Shown in pieces: positions 41,341 to 52,506 of a DNA stretch of 64,000 nucleotides (position 1 is its first letter; each line of letters opens with the position of its first letter). Source of the DNA: Notospermus geniculatus (taxonomy: Eukaryota > Nemertea > Pilidiophora > Heteronemertea > Lineidae); contig NMRB01002526.1 in assembly GCA_002633025.1 (NCBI GenBank), forward strand, positions 1 through 64,000, written 5' to 3'. Below the pieces are notes generated by a model, which saw only the letters and a list, made by a program, of their open reading frames with translations, ran no database searches and was not told where the DNA came from. The translations under genes and the position numbers were made by a program.

Positions 41341-42762
41341 CCGACGAATTCTACCTGCCGACGAATACCCCAACGATACCCTATGGTCCGAGGTACCGAA
41401 TCCGTTGAGAAAAAAAAGACAATTGTTACCTGGCTCAGCCCTGTCTAGTATCAACACATTCGAGGCAAACATGCCAGAAGTCCTCGGTTGAGAGCTCCAT
41501 GTGCCGTGCATGTGGTATTTGTGGTTCCCACACTCCCATGATGTAACAAGACATGACGCCAACGTCACAGAGCGAAGCATGAGGGCTTCTCCACACTTAA
41601 CAGTTCCTCCATCACCCTAGTGTGTGCAAGTGCACTTTGCTTGACATCAGTTGTCATTCTTCGTTCTTTGTATCATTCCTGGCTCCTTCAGTAGTTGATG
41701 GTACCCATGTGTCATCATGATCATCACCGCCACTTTCATCTCTCTGATGTGGTGAGACGTATAGGTTTGTAATCTGGATGTAGTCACCTGGTTTGACTTG
41801 AGCAGTAGCAGCACCCTGCCAAAGTGAACAACGGATTTGTCAAGTTTGAGGCGGAAATGATCGCGTGCGGAGAACAATGTCAGAGTTGTATCTTGGTATT
41901 TTCGGCATTTCGGGGGTCTTTGTAGATTATCAATAAAGAGAGTGAACATAATGTCATACTGTACATGTACCTGAACTACTTTGCCCACAATTGAAAGTTG
42001 CATTTTTAGCCCGCTTGGCCGCAAGGCCCAGCAGGGCTTATTAAGCTGTGGTTGGGGTCATAGAGTGGTGGTCTGTCGTGCGTCAATACGTACGTACGTT
42101 AACGTTTGGTTTGTTAGCGCTCTAGCGCCTTTATTTTTTGACGAATCTTTTTGGTCTTTGGTGGGTGTATATATGGGCCTAAGATCTAGGTCGAGTTCGA
42201 TTTTGAGCATGGTTGGATTCCTATTTTGGCCTCCAGGGGGCGTTTTGTGAAAAATTTCAAAGGGCTATATTTTGATAATGGTTTGAACTGTTGTGTTGAA
42301 AATTTGTACACATGTACCTCTAGGTTATTGCAACTTACAGACAAAACTTCGGTGAAATCTGATTCTTTACTTAGCCACTAGGGGGCCAAAACCAAAATCA
42401 TGGAAAGTGCTATTTCTCCCTAACTGAGAGATGGATTTTTATCGATTTTTCTTCGGACCCCCTCATAGAAGTAATACACCTGATCAATCAGATCTTCTAC
42501 CTGAAAGGAAGCAGAAATACATTTCCCACTGACACCTGACATGGGGTTCAATCCAGGGCTGGCAGCTGCGTTTTCAATGATTTTTTTTCAATATTGGTGT
42601 CGACTGGAAACATGATGAGTTAAGGCAGGATGAAAAAAAAACATTGCCTTGCTGAAAAATGAATAAATGTGGCGTCCTTTGCAGCAAGCTCCAAGCGATG
42701 GGAGATGCAGTGAATTGAAGAGGCTGACATGGCTGAGGGACGAGTGTCCATGGTTGGGGGCA
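41341..42762. other. Non-coding with one related dispersed repeat
   Basis: At 42005-42470 a relative of the preceding repeat is present (AGCCCGCTTGGCCGCAAGGC, GGCCTCCAGGGGGCGTTTTG, CCACTAGGGGGCCAAAACC). The CTCCAGGGGGCG part also occurs at 33797 and 24917. No gene was recognised. Confidence 0.45.
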
Positions 42763-43500
42763 TTAGTCCAGTCCTATGGCCAAAGTTAACGGATGCACCC
42801 CAGACACACCATCACTCGGCCCTTTACCATGTCTGGAGCCAAAGAAATGGCGCTCGATGGTGACGTCAAAGTCCTCCTTGGCAAAACTGATGTCAGAGAA
42901 TAGGCCTTTTGACTTATACTGAGCACTGCAGCCATCCGTGTATTCAACCACGTGATCTAGGTTCAGCCCCCGTTTGTCCCACAAGTACCTCAATGCTAAG
43001 TCCTCGAAGTGATGGACAGCATGATGGTCATGAACTAAATCCTCAGATATCATCACCAAAGCTTCTTGTGCAATGTGGGAGGTTCCGTCATCATGACTGC
43101 AGTGGTAATATGCTACCAGGGGATGTACAGTAACTTGTTGAGTTGTCCAACGGGCTGATTATATTTCATCTTGAGATATGCAGGCATAGTTTTCAGCAAA
43201 GTCCATGACAAACAGACTCCAGTTCTGGGGCAGCTTATTGCGAATTTCCAAAAATCCATCCTGTTGCCAGCTTGCCACAAACAGATGCCGGGCCAGGTCT
43301 TCTGTTGCCTCGTACAGTTCTGCCAAAAATTCAGTCAGTTCCATGGTCTTGGTCCTTTGTATTTTCTTGGTCTTCTTCTGTCCTTTATGGGTGTACTCCA
43401 CATTCTCCCACTTCCTCCATTGTATCAAGGTATGGCCATGTGTTTTCTCCAACTCTGACATCATCTCTTTCAACAGTTTCACTCCACAGTCTGGGCAGTT
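42763..43500 (-). pseudogene. Second transposon ORF of the DFxENY family
   Basis: Two frames carry the family blocks. 43159-43482 has GHTLIQWRKWENVEYTHKGQ and SLFVMDFAENYACISQDEI. 42763-43059 has MVMISEDLVHDHHAVHHFED, YTDGCSAQYKSKGLFSDISF and HFFGSRHGKGPSDGVSG. It extends further than the 33-kb copy, into the HGKGPSDG block. A stop near 43150 separates the frames. A CPDCG-type Cys pair lies at about 43488. The family is likely a DDE-type transposase, but its catalytic triad is not established here. Confidence 0.6.
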
Positions 43501-43682
43501 GCAGAAGACACAGCGGAGGCTACAGCATTGATGATGGGGTCAGCAGCATTGATGATGACAGGAGGAGCTGTGGTCAGGTGCAGTTCTGTCACTAGTGTCA
43601 CTGGCAACAACAGAAGCACTGGTTTGCATTGCAGCAGGTCCATGTGCACTAGGGTGTCTGGAAGGAGCACTGGGCCCCATGG

Positions 43683-43946
43683 CGATAGGAGCACTTGTAT
43701 TACTGGTATCGATGGTGGCGATAGGTGCAGTGGTGTCAGTTTCATCAACGGCAGTGATAGGTGCAGTGGTTTCAGTGGCATCAATGGCATTGGCAGCGAT
43801 AGGTGCAGTGGTTTCAGTGGCATCAATGGCATTGGCAGTGATAGGTGCAGTGGTTTCAGTGGCATCAATGGCATTGGCAGTGATAGGTGCAATGGTTTCA
43901 GTGGCATCAATGGCATTGGCAGCGATAGGTGCAGCGATAGGTGCTC
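43683..43946 (-). repeat. 42-bp minisatellite coding Ala/Thr repeats
   Basis: Units of GGTGCAGTGGTTTCAGTGGC plus ATCAATGGCATTGGCAGTGA and TA repeat about five times. In the minus frame each unit is 14 residues (APITANAIDATETT). It lies just upstream of the CPDCG start of the transposon ORF and is open through to it in one frame, so it may be a linker exon. Confidence 0.8.
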
Positions 43947-44360
43947 CTGAAAGGCAGTAAGTGTTACAGAGATAATCATAGTCTCCGAACACAAACAGTC
44001 GGAAGGTCTTGCCCCTGCAAATTACACAGAATAATAATTAATGATTTCCGGTTGTTATTTTTAAATAAAATCGTAAGTACATGTAATTAATAAACATATG
44101 CATCTGAACCAATCTGAATCTAGGCCTACTTGTAGATAACCAATGCCTGTATTATGCATGAATAGAATTAGCACTGTTACTGTAGTGTTATCAGTGTAGT
44201 GTAGGTATTATGCTAGGTTCTATCTCCGACTTGAATTTAACTCAGTGCACGGCAGTACCGACTTATTAGTTCTAGGCCTAGCCTAGTCCTAGGCCTATTA
44301 ATTAATAGGGGCTAGGCCTACTGGTAATCCAGGCTACATATGGTGAACTAAAATTCCTAC

Positions 44361-44579
44361 CAAATCAGCCTGATGTGGCAGTTCAGCAGCAGGCTTTCTG
44401 GTGAAAAGATTCTTGTTCTTAGTAGTACCGGAACTGGTAGGCCTAGACTGCCTGCTAGTCGATGATGATGCCACCGGCGAACTGCTGCTTGGCCTCCCCT
44501 TCAAAACATATCTGGCCACCGTGGAGAATGCCGCCGCCGAATGTCTGTTATTCATAGTAAGTGATATTTTCTCCCCCAA
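44361..44579 (-). CDS. Candidate first exon of the 43-kb transposon gene
   Basis: Met at 44579 or 44553 opens MNNRHSAAAFSTVARYVLKG, followed by a Ser-rich stretch and RKPAAELPHQADL, ending at a canonical donor (GTAGGAAT). It lies upstream of the transposon ORF on the same strand. The 44581-45469 element sits immediately next to its start. Linkage to the downstream ORF is inferred. Confidence 0.35.
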
Positions 44580-44580
44580 T

Positions 44581-45469
44581 GGGCCATATGAATAAAAACT
44601 AGCATTTGCTTTAACTAGCGATATTCAAGCATTTACTTGTACCCGTATGAATAAAACTGTAGGAAATACTAGGAAAATTTAGATTTTCCTTCAAATAAAG
44701 AAAATGCTTTTTAGCATCTTCTGCTTGCTTCGAAATTAAGTAAATTCTTGTATCCGTATGAATAAAGTAGAGCATATGCTTTTTACTAGGCAGGAAATCC
44801 TTCGAATTTTCAAGGTTGCCCCAGACGTGGATTGGTAATTTAAGTAAATGGTCTTTATCAACGACAACAGCATCCGCTCCCTTTTCTTCCGATCGATTGG
44901 TCAATTTCCTGTTCTGTGCACATCTGCCTTACCCTTTACCTTATTTTTTTTGAGTTTATCCCACGGTATTTTAAATTCCGAAGAAAAATCTAACTTCACG
45001 AAAAAACTTTAATTCCGCGCCCGGAAATTCCGGGGAAATAACTTTATGTCGGAGAAAAAATGTTTATTCATCAGAAAAAAACTATTTAAGTATTCCGCAA
45101 AAAAATTTATTTCCACGGACATCTTTCAGCCAGCAGTCGACCGAAAAGTGAGAATCCCAGTTCGTGCACACGACATGCAGAAATGGTCCTCAGCGCAGTC
45201 AAAACATAACCCGCTTGACCCCACCGAACAATGCCAAAAACATACGATGAAATAGACCACCATCAGTTCACGGTGCAGACCATTCATAGGAAAAACGACA
45301 TTGGGATATGACCTTCAAGCACTTCCTTGAAACTTCCCAGCAAAGCATTGTCAGTAAAATGTCCACTTTATTCATACGAAAACAAGCACAATCTTTTCCT
45401 TTCAGCAAATGCTGGTCCTGCTTGAAGTATTTGCTTGGAAGCAAATGCTAGTTTTTATTCATATGGCCC
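44581..45469. mobile_element. Inverted-repeat element, ATATGAATAAAA family, member 2
   Basis: Ends GGGCCATATGAATAAAAACT and its inverse complement are perfect for at least 30 bases (through AGCATTTGCT). AAT flanks both sides (44578-44580, 45470-45472). Internal CGTATGAATAAA words occur several times, and AGCAAATGCT words recur. It shares the GGGC-N-ATATGAATAAAA terminus with 13659-14050 but little interior sequence. No coding region is evident. Confidence 0.65.
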
Positions 45470-45625
45470 AATGTGTCACCTCTCTGCAGGACAAGAACAT
45501 TCCAGTCGCGCATTGTCCTTTGTGCGCTAATCCCGACTAACTACCACCTCCAAGCTATTTGCACACTCCAGCGACCAAGCGTAGGGTACACCTTTCTGTA
45601 GCCAAATTGTAAATGGCGAAACAAC

Positions 45626-45871
45626 ATGCGACAGATTTTGGGGAGCAAGGCGCATTTTAGTAAACACATGAGAAATTTATTTGACACAATGTACACCTTT
45701 CAAATTAATCCAGGTGCAAAAGTTTTGTTCATAAATCATTTACGTTGTAAGAAATTGTACAAAGAATTGACGGCATATCCTGCGTGGTCTAACTTTACTT
45801 ACAAACAATTTGACAGCCGTCCTCATGGTGATGCCGATAAATCGTGGGAACAGGATCTTCAGAATTCCTAG
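45626..45871 (+). other. Unrecognised plus-strand ORF
   Basis: An 81-codon frame reads FSKHMRNLFDTMYTFQINPG and CKKLYKELTAYPAWSNFTYK. Its composition is protein-like with few repeats, and no minus-strand gene overlaps it. No family is recognised. It is the only plausible plus-strand coding segment I noticed. Confidence 0.2.
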
Positions 45872-45975
45872 CTCGTGACTGTCGTCGTGGATATGTTCAA
45901 TCTGAATTTATTCCGGCATTATGGGTGAGGTTGGAGACGAGATCATCCATCGCATTATCACATGATGTAGGCGTA

Positions 45976-46228
45976 CAGTACAGGTCACAATTGACATCCC
46001 TACGGCTTCGCGTAAGTGACTCGTAACTTACGCGTAACTCACGGCTTTGGTTTCGCGTAACTCGCTAAAATCGCGTAATTCGCCTCGTAAATCACTGCGT
46101 AGCTAGCGTAATTCCCGTAACTCACCTCGTAAGTTTCACGTAACATAACTTGTGAGTTGTTGCGTAAGTTACGAGTGACTTACGCGTAACTTACGCGAAT
46201 TTAGGGATGTCAATTGTGACCTCTACTG
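45976..46228. mobile_element. Tc1/mariner-like MITE with CGTAA-rich core
   Basis: Ends CAGTACAGGTCACAATTGAC and its near-inverse (GTCAATTGTGACCTCTACTG) are flanked by TA on both sides (45974-45975, 46229-46230). The inner 180 bases are built from CGCGTAACTCAC and CGTAAGTTACG-type words in both orientations. There is no coding. Confidence 0.7.
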
Positions 46229-46230
46229 TA

Positions 46231-46853
46231 AGTGGAATGAAGTACCACATTCCCTATTCAGACAATCACATGATTGATATTTCATGAATAAGGTCCCCAA
46301 GGATGACCACTGGTAGGCCTATGGCACCTGATTTTCTGCTCCTCCAGTTATGCCCTCCTCCTGCAGTGCTGTGGCATACAACATGCCAGGCTGAAATGCC
46401 TCAGACGGTATATGTTGCAGGAGGATTAAAGGGAAAAATCCCTGTCGCCCTAAATCCGCTTGTCAAGTTTTTGGCCGTGAACGCTTCCAATAAAATCTTG
46501 TGCCTGCCCAATTTCCGGATGCACCTGACTCATTTCCGGATGCCATCCGAATTTTGGCCAAATGACACACTTCAATGAATAAAAGTAAATGGCTACTGGG
46601 TTGTTCTCTTTGACAGTGGTTTTCTCTTTGACAGTGGTTTAATGAATGTAGAAATCTACACACTGGGAACCACATACTTCTGAGAACAATAACTATATGA
46701 AAGTATTTAGACGTCTAAGTATCAATCGAGACTGAGAATCCACAACCAAAGGCACCAACTGCCTGGGACATTGTCAAATGGACTGACCTCTGATCCAAGT
46801 CTGCTAGTGTATCTAATGCCAAAATGAAGCAGCAGAATATATCAAAAACTTAC
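46231..46853. other. No gene recognised
   Basis: Contains a short direct repeat (TTCTCTTTGACAGTGGTTT twice near 46607-46640). No motifs were found. Confidence 0.35.
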
Positions 46854-47080
46854 CAGAGCTAGCCTTAAATTAGGGTCCTCATTGAGCCTCAACTCTAGGG
46901 AATGGACTTCCTCAACTGTCCTTAGTGGCAGAGACACGTCATCTGGCAGGGGAACATCTACTGTTGTAGCTGCTGCTCTCCGCTGTTCCACCATGCCACG
47001 TTGTACGGCCATTATACCATCTTCGTCAGGTTTTTTTATGTCTGCTTTTATTTCTTCAAGGGCAACTAAAACCCTCCGGT
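46854..47080 (-). CDS. DUF4806-like exon, intact
   Basis: A 227-base exon with acceptor TTTTTTTCAG and donor GTAAGTTT, fully open. It encodes DRRVLVALEEIKADIKKPDE, IMAVQRGMVEQRRAATTVDV and PLRTVEEVHSLELRLNEDP, ending LRLAL. The last block is the start of DUF4806 (LP-L-x-T-x-E-E-x-x-x-LE). It aligns along its length with the broken exon at 14302-14506. Downstream exons with the rest of the domain were not found in the window, so it too is probably a fragment. Perfect splice sites suggest it is younger. Confidence 0.65.
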
Positions 47081-47419
47081 CTGAAAAAAAGCAGAAAGTA
47101 GAAATTTTGTCTAGTGATGCAATAGTCCTTGTAAACTTGTATCACCTCGTTTAGGTAATCGGCGCTTATTCATCATTTCGTTTGAAACACTGTGACGAAA
47201 ATTTTGAGTTAATCAGGAAAATTTTGGCTGGTTCAAAAATTTCCTACAACCAACACGATAAAATTGTTAATCGTTATCATTGCATCAGATCGTATTAAAT
47301 CATAACACAGCGCGACAGATCGCACCTAATCGTGCTTCCGAATTCGGGGATCGGGATCAACCGTGGACATAATGAGCCATCAGCAGCTGACGTATTATGT
47401 CGTCATAGTAATGTTGGAA

Positions 47420-47452
47420 AACCAATCATGCCCACCGTGGGCATGATTGGTT
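47420..47452. repeat. 33-bp perfect hairpin
   Basis: AACCAATCATGCCCAC and its exact inverse complement are separated by one base. It could be the fused end of a foldback element or a cruciform site. Confidence 0.7.
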
Positions 47453-47620
47453 TATTAATTTGAGGTCGCGTTACCTTTTTTCTCATCGTGTGCGTTTTCA
47501 AGTTACGTAATGAACATAAAGAAAGAAAGCAACTGATTAGTCATAACTTGGATCTTTATTTACATATTCAAGTTATTTTGTGAATTGAAAGTGGGAGAAA
47601 TCGGCGTCCTTCATGTGAGT

Positions 47621-48288
47621 TTAATTGTGACCATTTGGAACCTTCCAATGTTGAGGATCATAAGACTTTCTTGATGTCTTGTACGAGTGATGTGAAGGGG
47701 TCCGCATCTTGAATTTGAATCTTTCTTCGCCAGATGAAGGTCGCAAGGTAACCAGCCATGTTTCTTCGTACCATACTTTGGGAGGCTTCTCTTTGCATGG
47801 AGCCACGTTCCTTCGATGGTGTTTGTGTGGGCACCTCACGGTCACGTTATGGAACATCTCTACTGATCCATTGGTATTGAGGTACCCGCATGTAGGGATA
47901 TCTGCAAGGTATTGCATCGTATTTGCCTATATCAGTCATCTTCTTTTTACGGTATCTAACTATTTCAAGCAGTTAAGAGGAGATAAGATGCAGCCAGAAA
48001 TTGTTCATCTGAAACTACGTCCATTTCTTCATCAGCTCTGTTGTTTTCAATATCAACTGGAGGGGTTAATGGCCCGTGGACATCATTCTCAAAATCTGAA
48101 CCTTTATCTCCCTCACCATCACCAACTGGACCATTTTCAGCTGGATGATTCCGACATGTTCGATAAAGATGTGTGCAGTGCAGAAAGGGAGCAGGCCCAT
48201 TCCGGCATCGGTGGCCAAATGTCTGCCAAAATTTCAGCAGAAAAATAATTGGCCTTCCACTGCAATGGATACACAGATTATAATCCAC
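47621..48288 (-). pseudogene. Unrecognised Cys/His-rich ORFs
   Basis: Two minus frames. 47965-48288 includes YNLCIHCSGRP and TFGHRCRNGPAPFLHCTHLY. 47621-47917 includes ADIPTCGYLNTNGSVEMFHN and VTVRCPHKHHRRNVAPC. Cys and His are enriched, but no standard finger spacing is evident. A plus-strand frame covers the same interval and looks less protein-like. The family is unknown. Confidence 0.25.
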
Positions 48289-51197
48289 AGATTTGCAACC
48301 CTTATGGTAACAATGGCATGATGACGAAGCTACAACAAGGGACTTTTACCCGAAATTGCTTGACCAAAAAATGGAACGTGGACGTCGTGGTGAATACGAA
48401 ATGGGGACTCCCTGCGCACGTGCAATCGATGACGTGGGGCGTGGCCGACCGGTTCGCATATCTGTTCTCACGCGTTCTAAATGACATAATTGAACACTGT
48501 AGACCGCATCCACCCCGACGGGCATTTCCCCGAGAACGCCAAAACTTTCATTGTGCCGTTCTGGGTCAAAAATTGCGTTTAAAGCGTTCAGGGAGGAATT
48601 ATATTTTCGAAGAACACAAAGTAGAACGCAATATCTCTAGATGAACATGTTACAACAACGTGACACGTTTACGGTAGGCGTTCCACGGGAAAAAAACGTG
48701 TTTTTTGGCATTAAGAAATGTTCTCACTTTTTGCAGTGTGGACGAGAGTATTGGATTATAACACATCACACCTCGTAATGGCTCATGCTACAACTAAGGC
48801 CCTCAAAACGCAACCCATCACAAAGTCAATTTCTTCAGCTAAGGCTTTGCTTAATTTTCCAGTTGGTTTGGAAAAACCAGCATCTCTAATAAGTGGTCGT
48901 AGTTCTGAAGGTCAGGTCGCACGTTTTGCACAATATGTGAGAATGTGTCCTGAATGTTTTGACACACTATAAAGAAGGTTTAATCTCCTCCATGCCTGGG
49001 TAGTCGATAATCACGGCTGTCTCCAAGATATTCATGCAGAGGCTTTTGATTATTTTATTCCTTTTGCCTGCACTGGCAAATTTGAAGGAGGTTGGTTTGG
49101 GTGCTGTCGGCCGGCTCTAGGGAGGTTGGCAGTGGGTGCCACCAGGTGTTAAGGTTAATAATTTGCATTCTTGGGTATGTGTGTGTGTTGCATGGAATTC
49201 TTTTCCCAATTGAATTAAAGGGAGGGGTGAGTTACAACTTCCATACATTCGGTTACTTAGCTGGAACACGGAATCACAGACAGTTAGTTGATGGGAAACG
49301 ACCTGTTGAAAATTGACAGCATGCCTCCCTCCCTTTCTTTGCAGGTATTTGCGTGCCACTTTTTTCTGTTGTGAATCCATCACTGACATTTTGCATTCTT
49401 TTATTTCCTATTTATTGTCTTAACATTTTGTATCTGCCTTTTTATCAAGGCTATTTCAGCTGATCAGAAAGAGCAACATCTTCAGACGCTGCAATGAAAC
49501 CTGTTCAACTTGATTTGTATACTCGTGCAACAATATCTGGACGGTCCTGTGCTTGTTGGCCTGGAAACAGCGCATCTTGGACATCTTTTTATTTGGATTG
49601 CATGTAAATATCAGAAATACTTTACATTCATTTCTCTAAGACCAGTGCATTATATCCTTATGCACCGCCCTCCGCTTTAATATGAATGAGGTCATAGGGC
49701 CTACTTTTAGTCCATTCAGGTTGATTGGTTCACACTCTCCATTGACCTGCTCTTGGAACTGTGTGGTCAAAATACTGGTCAAAATAGAAAAGCCACAAGC
49801 CACGCCCTGTATACTACAAATTCTAAAGTCACCCCACCATGCGTGATCAATAAATCTAACAAAAGATGAATCAGTTCAGTCTAACTCAGTGTAACAGACC
49901 TGGTGACCTTCTCGGCATCGGTGCACACAAGGACACAATACCCTGCCAATTGGCCAACCATATTCAACTGAAGGTAATAAGGGGTTGGACTTGACGTGAG
50001 GCCTGCATATCTGGCACTGGTCTTAGAAAAACGAATTTAAAGTATATCTGGTTTGCCATATTTCCTAAATATCGCTATGGCGTCCTGATAATTTTGTTGC
50101 ATCGCTCTGGGAGAGCCTTGGAATGACGAAGGCAGAATGACCACTTTACCAGGTTATTGCAAAACACCCGTCTCCCTAACTATGGATAATCTCCCATGGC
50201 TCCAATGCCTTTGGCATGTCATTTCCGATAAGGATGCCTACTGTGCCCTCTGTTTTTTGCAACGATACCCTGTGAAGGTATGGAAATTTCTCAACATTTT
50301 CTTGCTTAGGTATTTCCTCCTCATCTGCTGAGTGTAATGAAAGTAACTAGCAGGGATCTCGTGGTCTAGATTGCAAACTCTTCAAGTCCTGAGTGATACA
50401 AGCTCACCACATGGTATCCTCTCAAAGAGATTCAAGAAAAAGCAGACACGAGAGCAAGGAAGAAACTTCAAATGCATCCTCCCACAGCAGGGGTTTTTAC
50501 CTCGCTCCTCTTCATCTGCTCACTCAAATCCCTGCTGAAATACAACGGCCAGTGAATCAGATGTGGCTGTTCCATACTCCAGTTGCACTCCCTGCATTTT
50601 AAGGATAACTGGAGAAGTAAAAATTTCGTGGTTTTACCCAGTTTGATTTTAAAGTTTTGTGCTTTACAAATCACTTGCATCTTTCCAAAATTGAGTGAAT
50701 TTTATCACAGAGGTTCTTCCTATGTATAGGAAAGATTCTTATTATTTTTGATTGTTATTATGAGTCATGATAATTTAATATTGACACCCTGAAAATGCTG
50801 CATTCTGACGGGGCAATGGTTTTCTGACCGCCTCATGCTTGTCTGGGAGGCCCAATTTCAGCAGGGCTTTGTGTGAAGTGTATGAATAGGAACAAGACCA
50901 AAGCACTGCTGTGGGAGGATACTTCAAATGCTGCCAGTCCTGAAGGTACGGAAACCAATTGTTGATGTTCTATCCGGAGATGCACAGCTTTTTGGCCTGT
51001 GCAAAGAGAAACCAATTCTCGAATATCGAATGGCGCCGATACGTTGAAATTGACACTATCATCGGTTCTCTGACTATCAGCCGTCCACGAATTGACGATA
51101 TGCTCGTATTGGCTCGCTGAGATTCTTGTGCTCTCGGCCTGAGGGAGATGATTTCGGATTGTATCTTCTTTGGTATCTGCGGGTTGCTAGTTGCGGT
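48289..51197. other. No gene recognised
   Basis: Frames here are short and motif-free on both strands; the longest (48249-48644, plus) has no family signal. No strong tandem or inverted structure was seen. Some sequence may be unique DNA. Confidence 0.35.
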
Positions 51198-51545
51198 CTA
51201 CATTCTGGTTGTCTTCATCTGCCCTGGGTGCCATCCGCTTTCGAAAACATGTAGATTCTGCTGGTTCGGTATCCACCGTGCTTTTCTTCGCTGTAGTCTT
51301 GGTATCTCTGTCCTCTGTTCTTTTGCGTTTTTGACGTGGAGCTTTTGTTGTTTTACCTTCGGTTTCTGGTTCTGTTGGTTCGGTACTTCCTCAAGGTTCG
51401 GTATCCGCCGGTGAAGGTGTTCGAAAACATGTAAATTCAGCTGGTTGGGTATCTGTCTTGCATTTCTTTGCTGTAGTCTTTGTATCTCTGGCCTCTGTTC
51501 TTTTGCGTTTTTGACATGGAGCTTTTTTGTTTTATCAACGCACAA
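51198..51545 (-). repeat. ~180-bp in-frame duplication in a basic protein tail
   Basis: TTCGAAAACATGTAGATTC through GCGTTTTTGACGTGGAGC occurs at about 51240-51345 and again at 51420-51522. In the minus direction one frame gives QKRKRTEARDTKTTAKK-type Lys/Arg-rich repeats that follow the NHFV segment of the next entry. A basic nuclear-localisation-like tail is a fair guess. Confidence 0.5.
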
Positions 51546-51843
51546 AATGGTTGGGGGTCCAAAGTGTCCCCACTGACGGTCTCGTGCAACTGGTCCACAT
51601 TACAAAGATCGTTTCTGGTTGACGTTTCGTTGATAGACACTTTCTTGGAAGAAATACGCACTCCAAAATACGAATTGTTCTATCGTTCTTTCCATTGACT
51701 GGTGGGTAGACGGACTGTACGTTCCTGAACAGAATGGAGGCTGCGGCAGCCATTGACCAGGCAGACGTATAGCTGACATTCTTACACACGTTAAGAATTT
51801 CTTCTTGGAGTGATGGGGAGAAGACGTGCAGATCATTGTTCAT
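51535..51843 (-). pseudogene. Vertnin-like or OTU-like element protein fragment
   Basis: The frame reads SLQEEILNVCKNVSYTSAWS, MAAAASILFRNVQSVYPPVN and ends FVMWTSCTRPSVGTLWTPNH. The order of a W-x-x-AAAA-x-x-L block, SVYP and a terminal W-x-PNHFV block is typical of vertnin-like proteins multiplied in invertebrates; a papain-like OTU fold is another possibility. A shifted frame joins the basic repeat region downstream. It is pseudogenic or multi-exon. Confidence 0.35.
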
Positions 51844-52110
51844 GCCTTGTGTCAGGTACCATTCTTCATGCAGTGCAAGCTCAATGGCTGGTTACACGAA
51901 CCCGCAGTTCGGTCGCCGCAAGGTCTCCATCTCCATCTAATCTCTTCCTTAAACACCGCCATCTGTCTGTCTACTTCTTTGATCATTCTCTGAATCTGGG
52001 CATCATCTTTGGGGGCGTCATCCTTCTTGGGGGCATCATCCTTCTTGGGGGCATTCAGCTTTAATTTTTTCTTCAAGGGAGGTGTGGGGAGAATTGGACT
52101 AATCGGTTCA

Positions 52111-52314
52111 CTAAGGGAGATCTGCGGGTCGGTAAAGTTCCAGAAAGTCATCTTCTTTTCGCTTCCTTTCAGGAGTGCTACACCTTTCACGTATGGATAA
52201 CAAGGAGGCCAAAGAAACATTACCATCAATTTCATTTGTAGGAGGCTCATCGTCTACAGTCACTTTCCCATCCGGGGCCAACCAGTAGGTACCAACATCA
52301 GCGGCCTCTGACAT
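52111..52314 (-). CDS. Upstream ORF of the vertnin-like fragment
   Basis: The frame starts MSEAADVGTYWLAPDGKVTV, DDEPPTNEIDGNVSLASLLS and IRERCSTPERKRKEDDFLEL. It lies upstream of 51535-51843 on the same strand, and an overlapping frame (51852-52250) carries a Lys/Asp repeat (PKKDDAPKKDDAPKDDAQ). It may be the N-terminal exon of the same gene. The family is uncertain. Confidence 0.3.
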   Translation of the reverse strand: MSEAADVGTYWLAPDGKVTVDDEPPTNEIDGNVSLASLLSIRERCSTPERKRKEDDFLELYRPADLP

Positions 52315-52506
52315 TGGTGACGGATCAGAAACTTCATCGATTATGAGCTCACTTGAGTCATCTTCACTAAAAATTGCGGTGACTTCGCCCTCTGGGATGG
52401 TATCGTCTGGAATGTTAGGGTTTGGAGAACAAGGAGGGGTGGGGTTTTCTCCCTCACTAGTCTAGTGTCTTGTTGCTGCTCTGCCTCTTTTGTTGAGATG
52501 GTAAGG

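Noticed and set aside
42005-42470. A gene containing the GGCCTCCAGGGGGCG segment
   Set aside because: The segment is shared with 24917 and 33797 as a dispersed repeat; open frames through it are incidental.
43528-43960. Ser/Gly-rich and Val/Ala-rich plus-strand ORFs
   Set aside because: Antisense or alternate frames of the 42-bp minisatellite.
47709-48248. 179-codon plus-strand ORF
   Set aside because: No family motif; it overlaps minus-strand Cys/His-rich frames and has no splice or start context.
51148-51414. Trp/Phe/Cys-rich plus-strand ORF resembling a membrane protein
   Set aside because: It is the antisense of Lys/Arg-rich repeat coding sequence; hydrophobicity is an antisense artefact.
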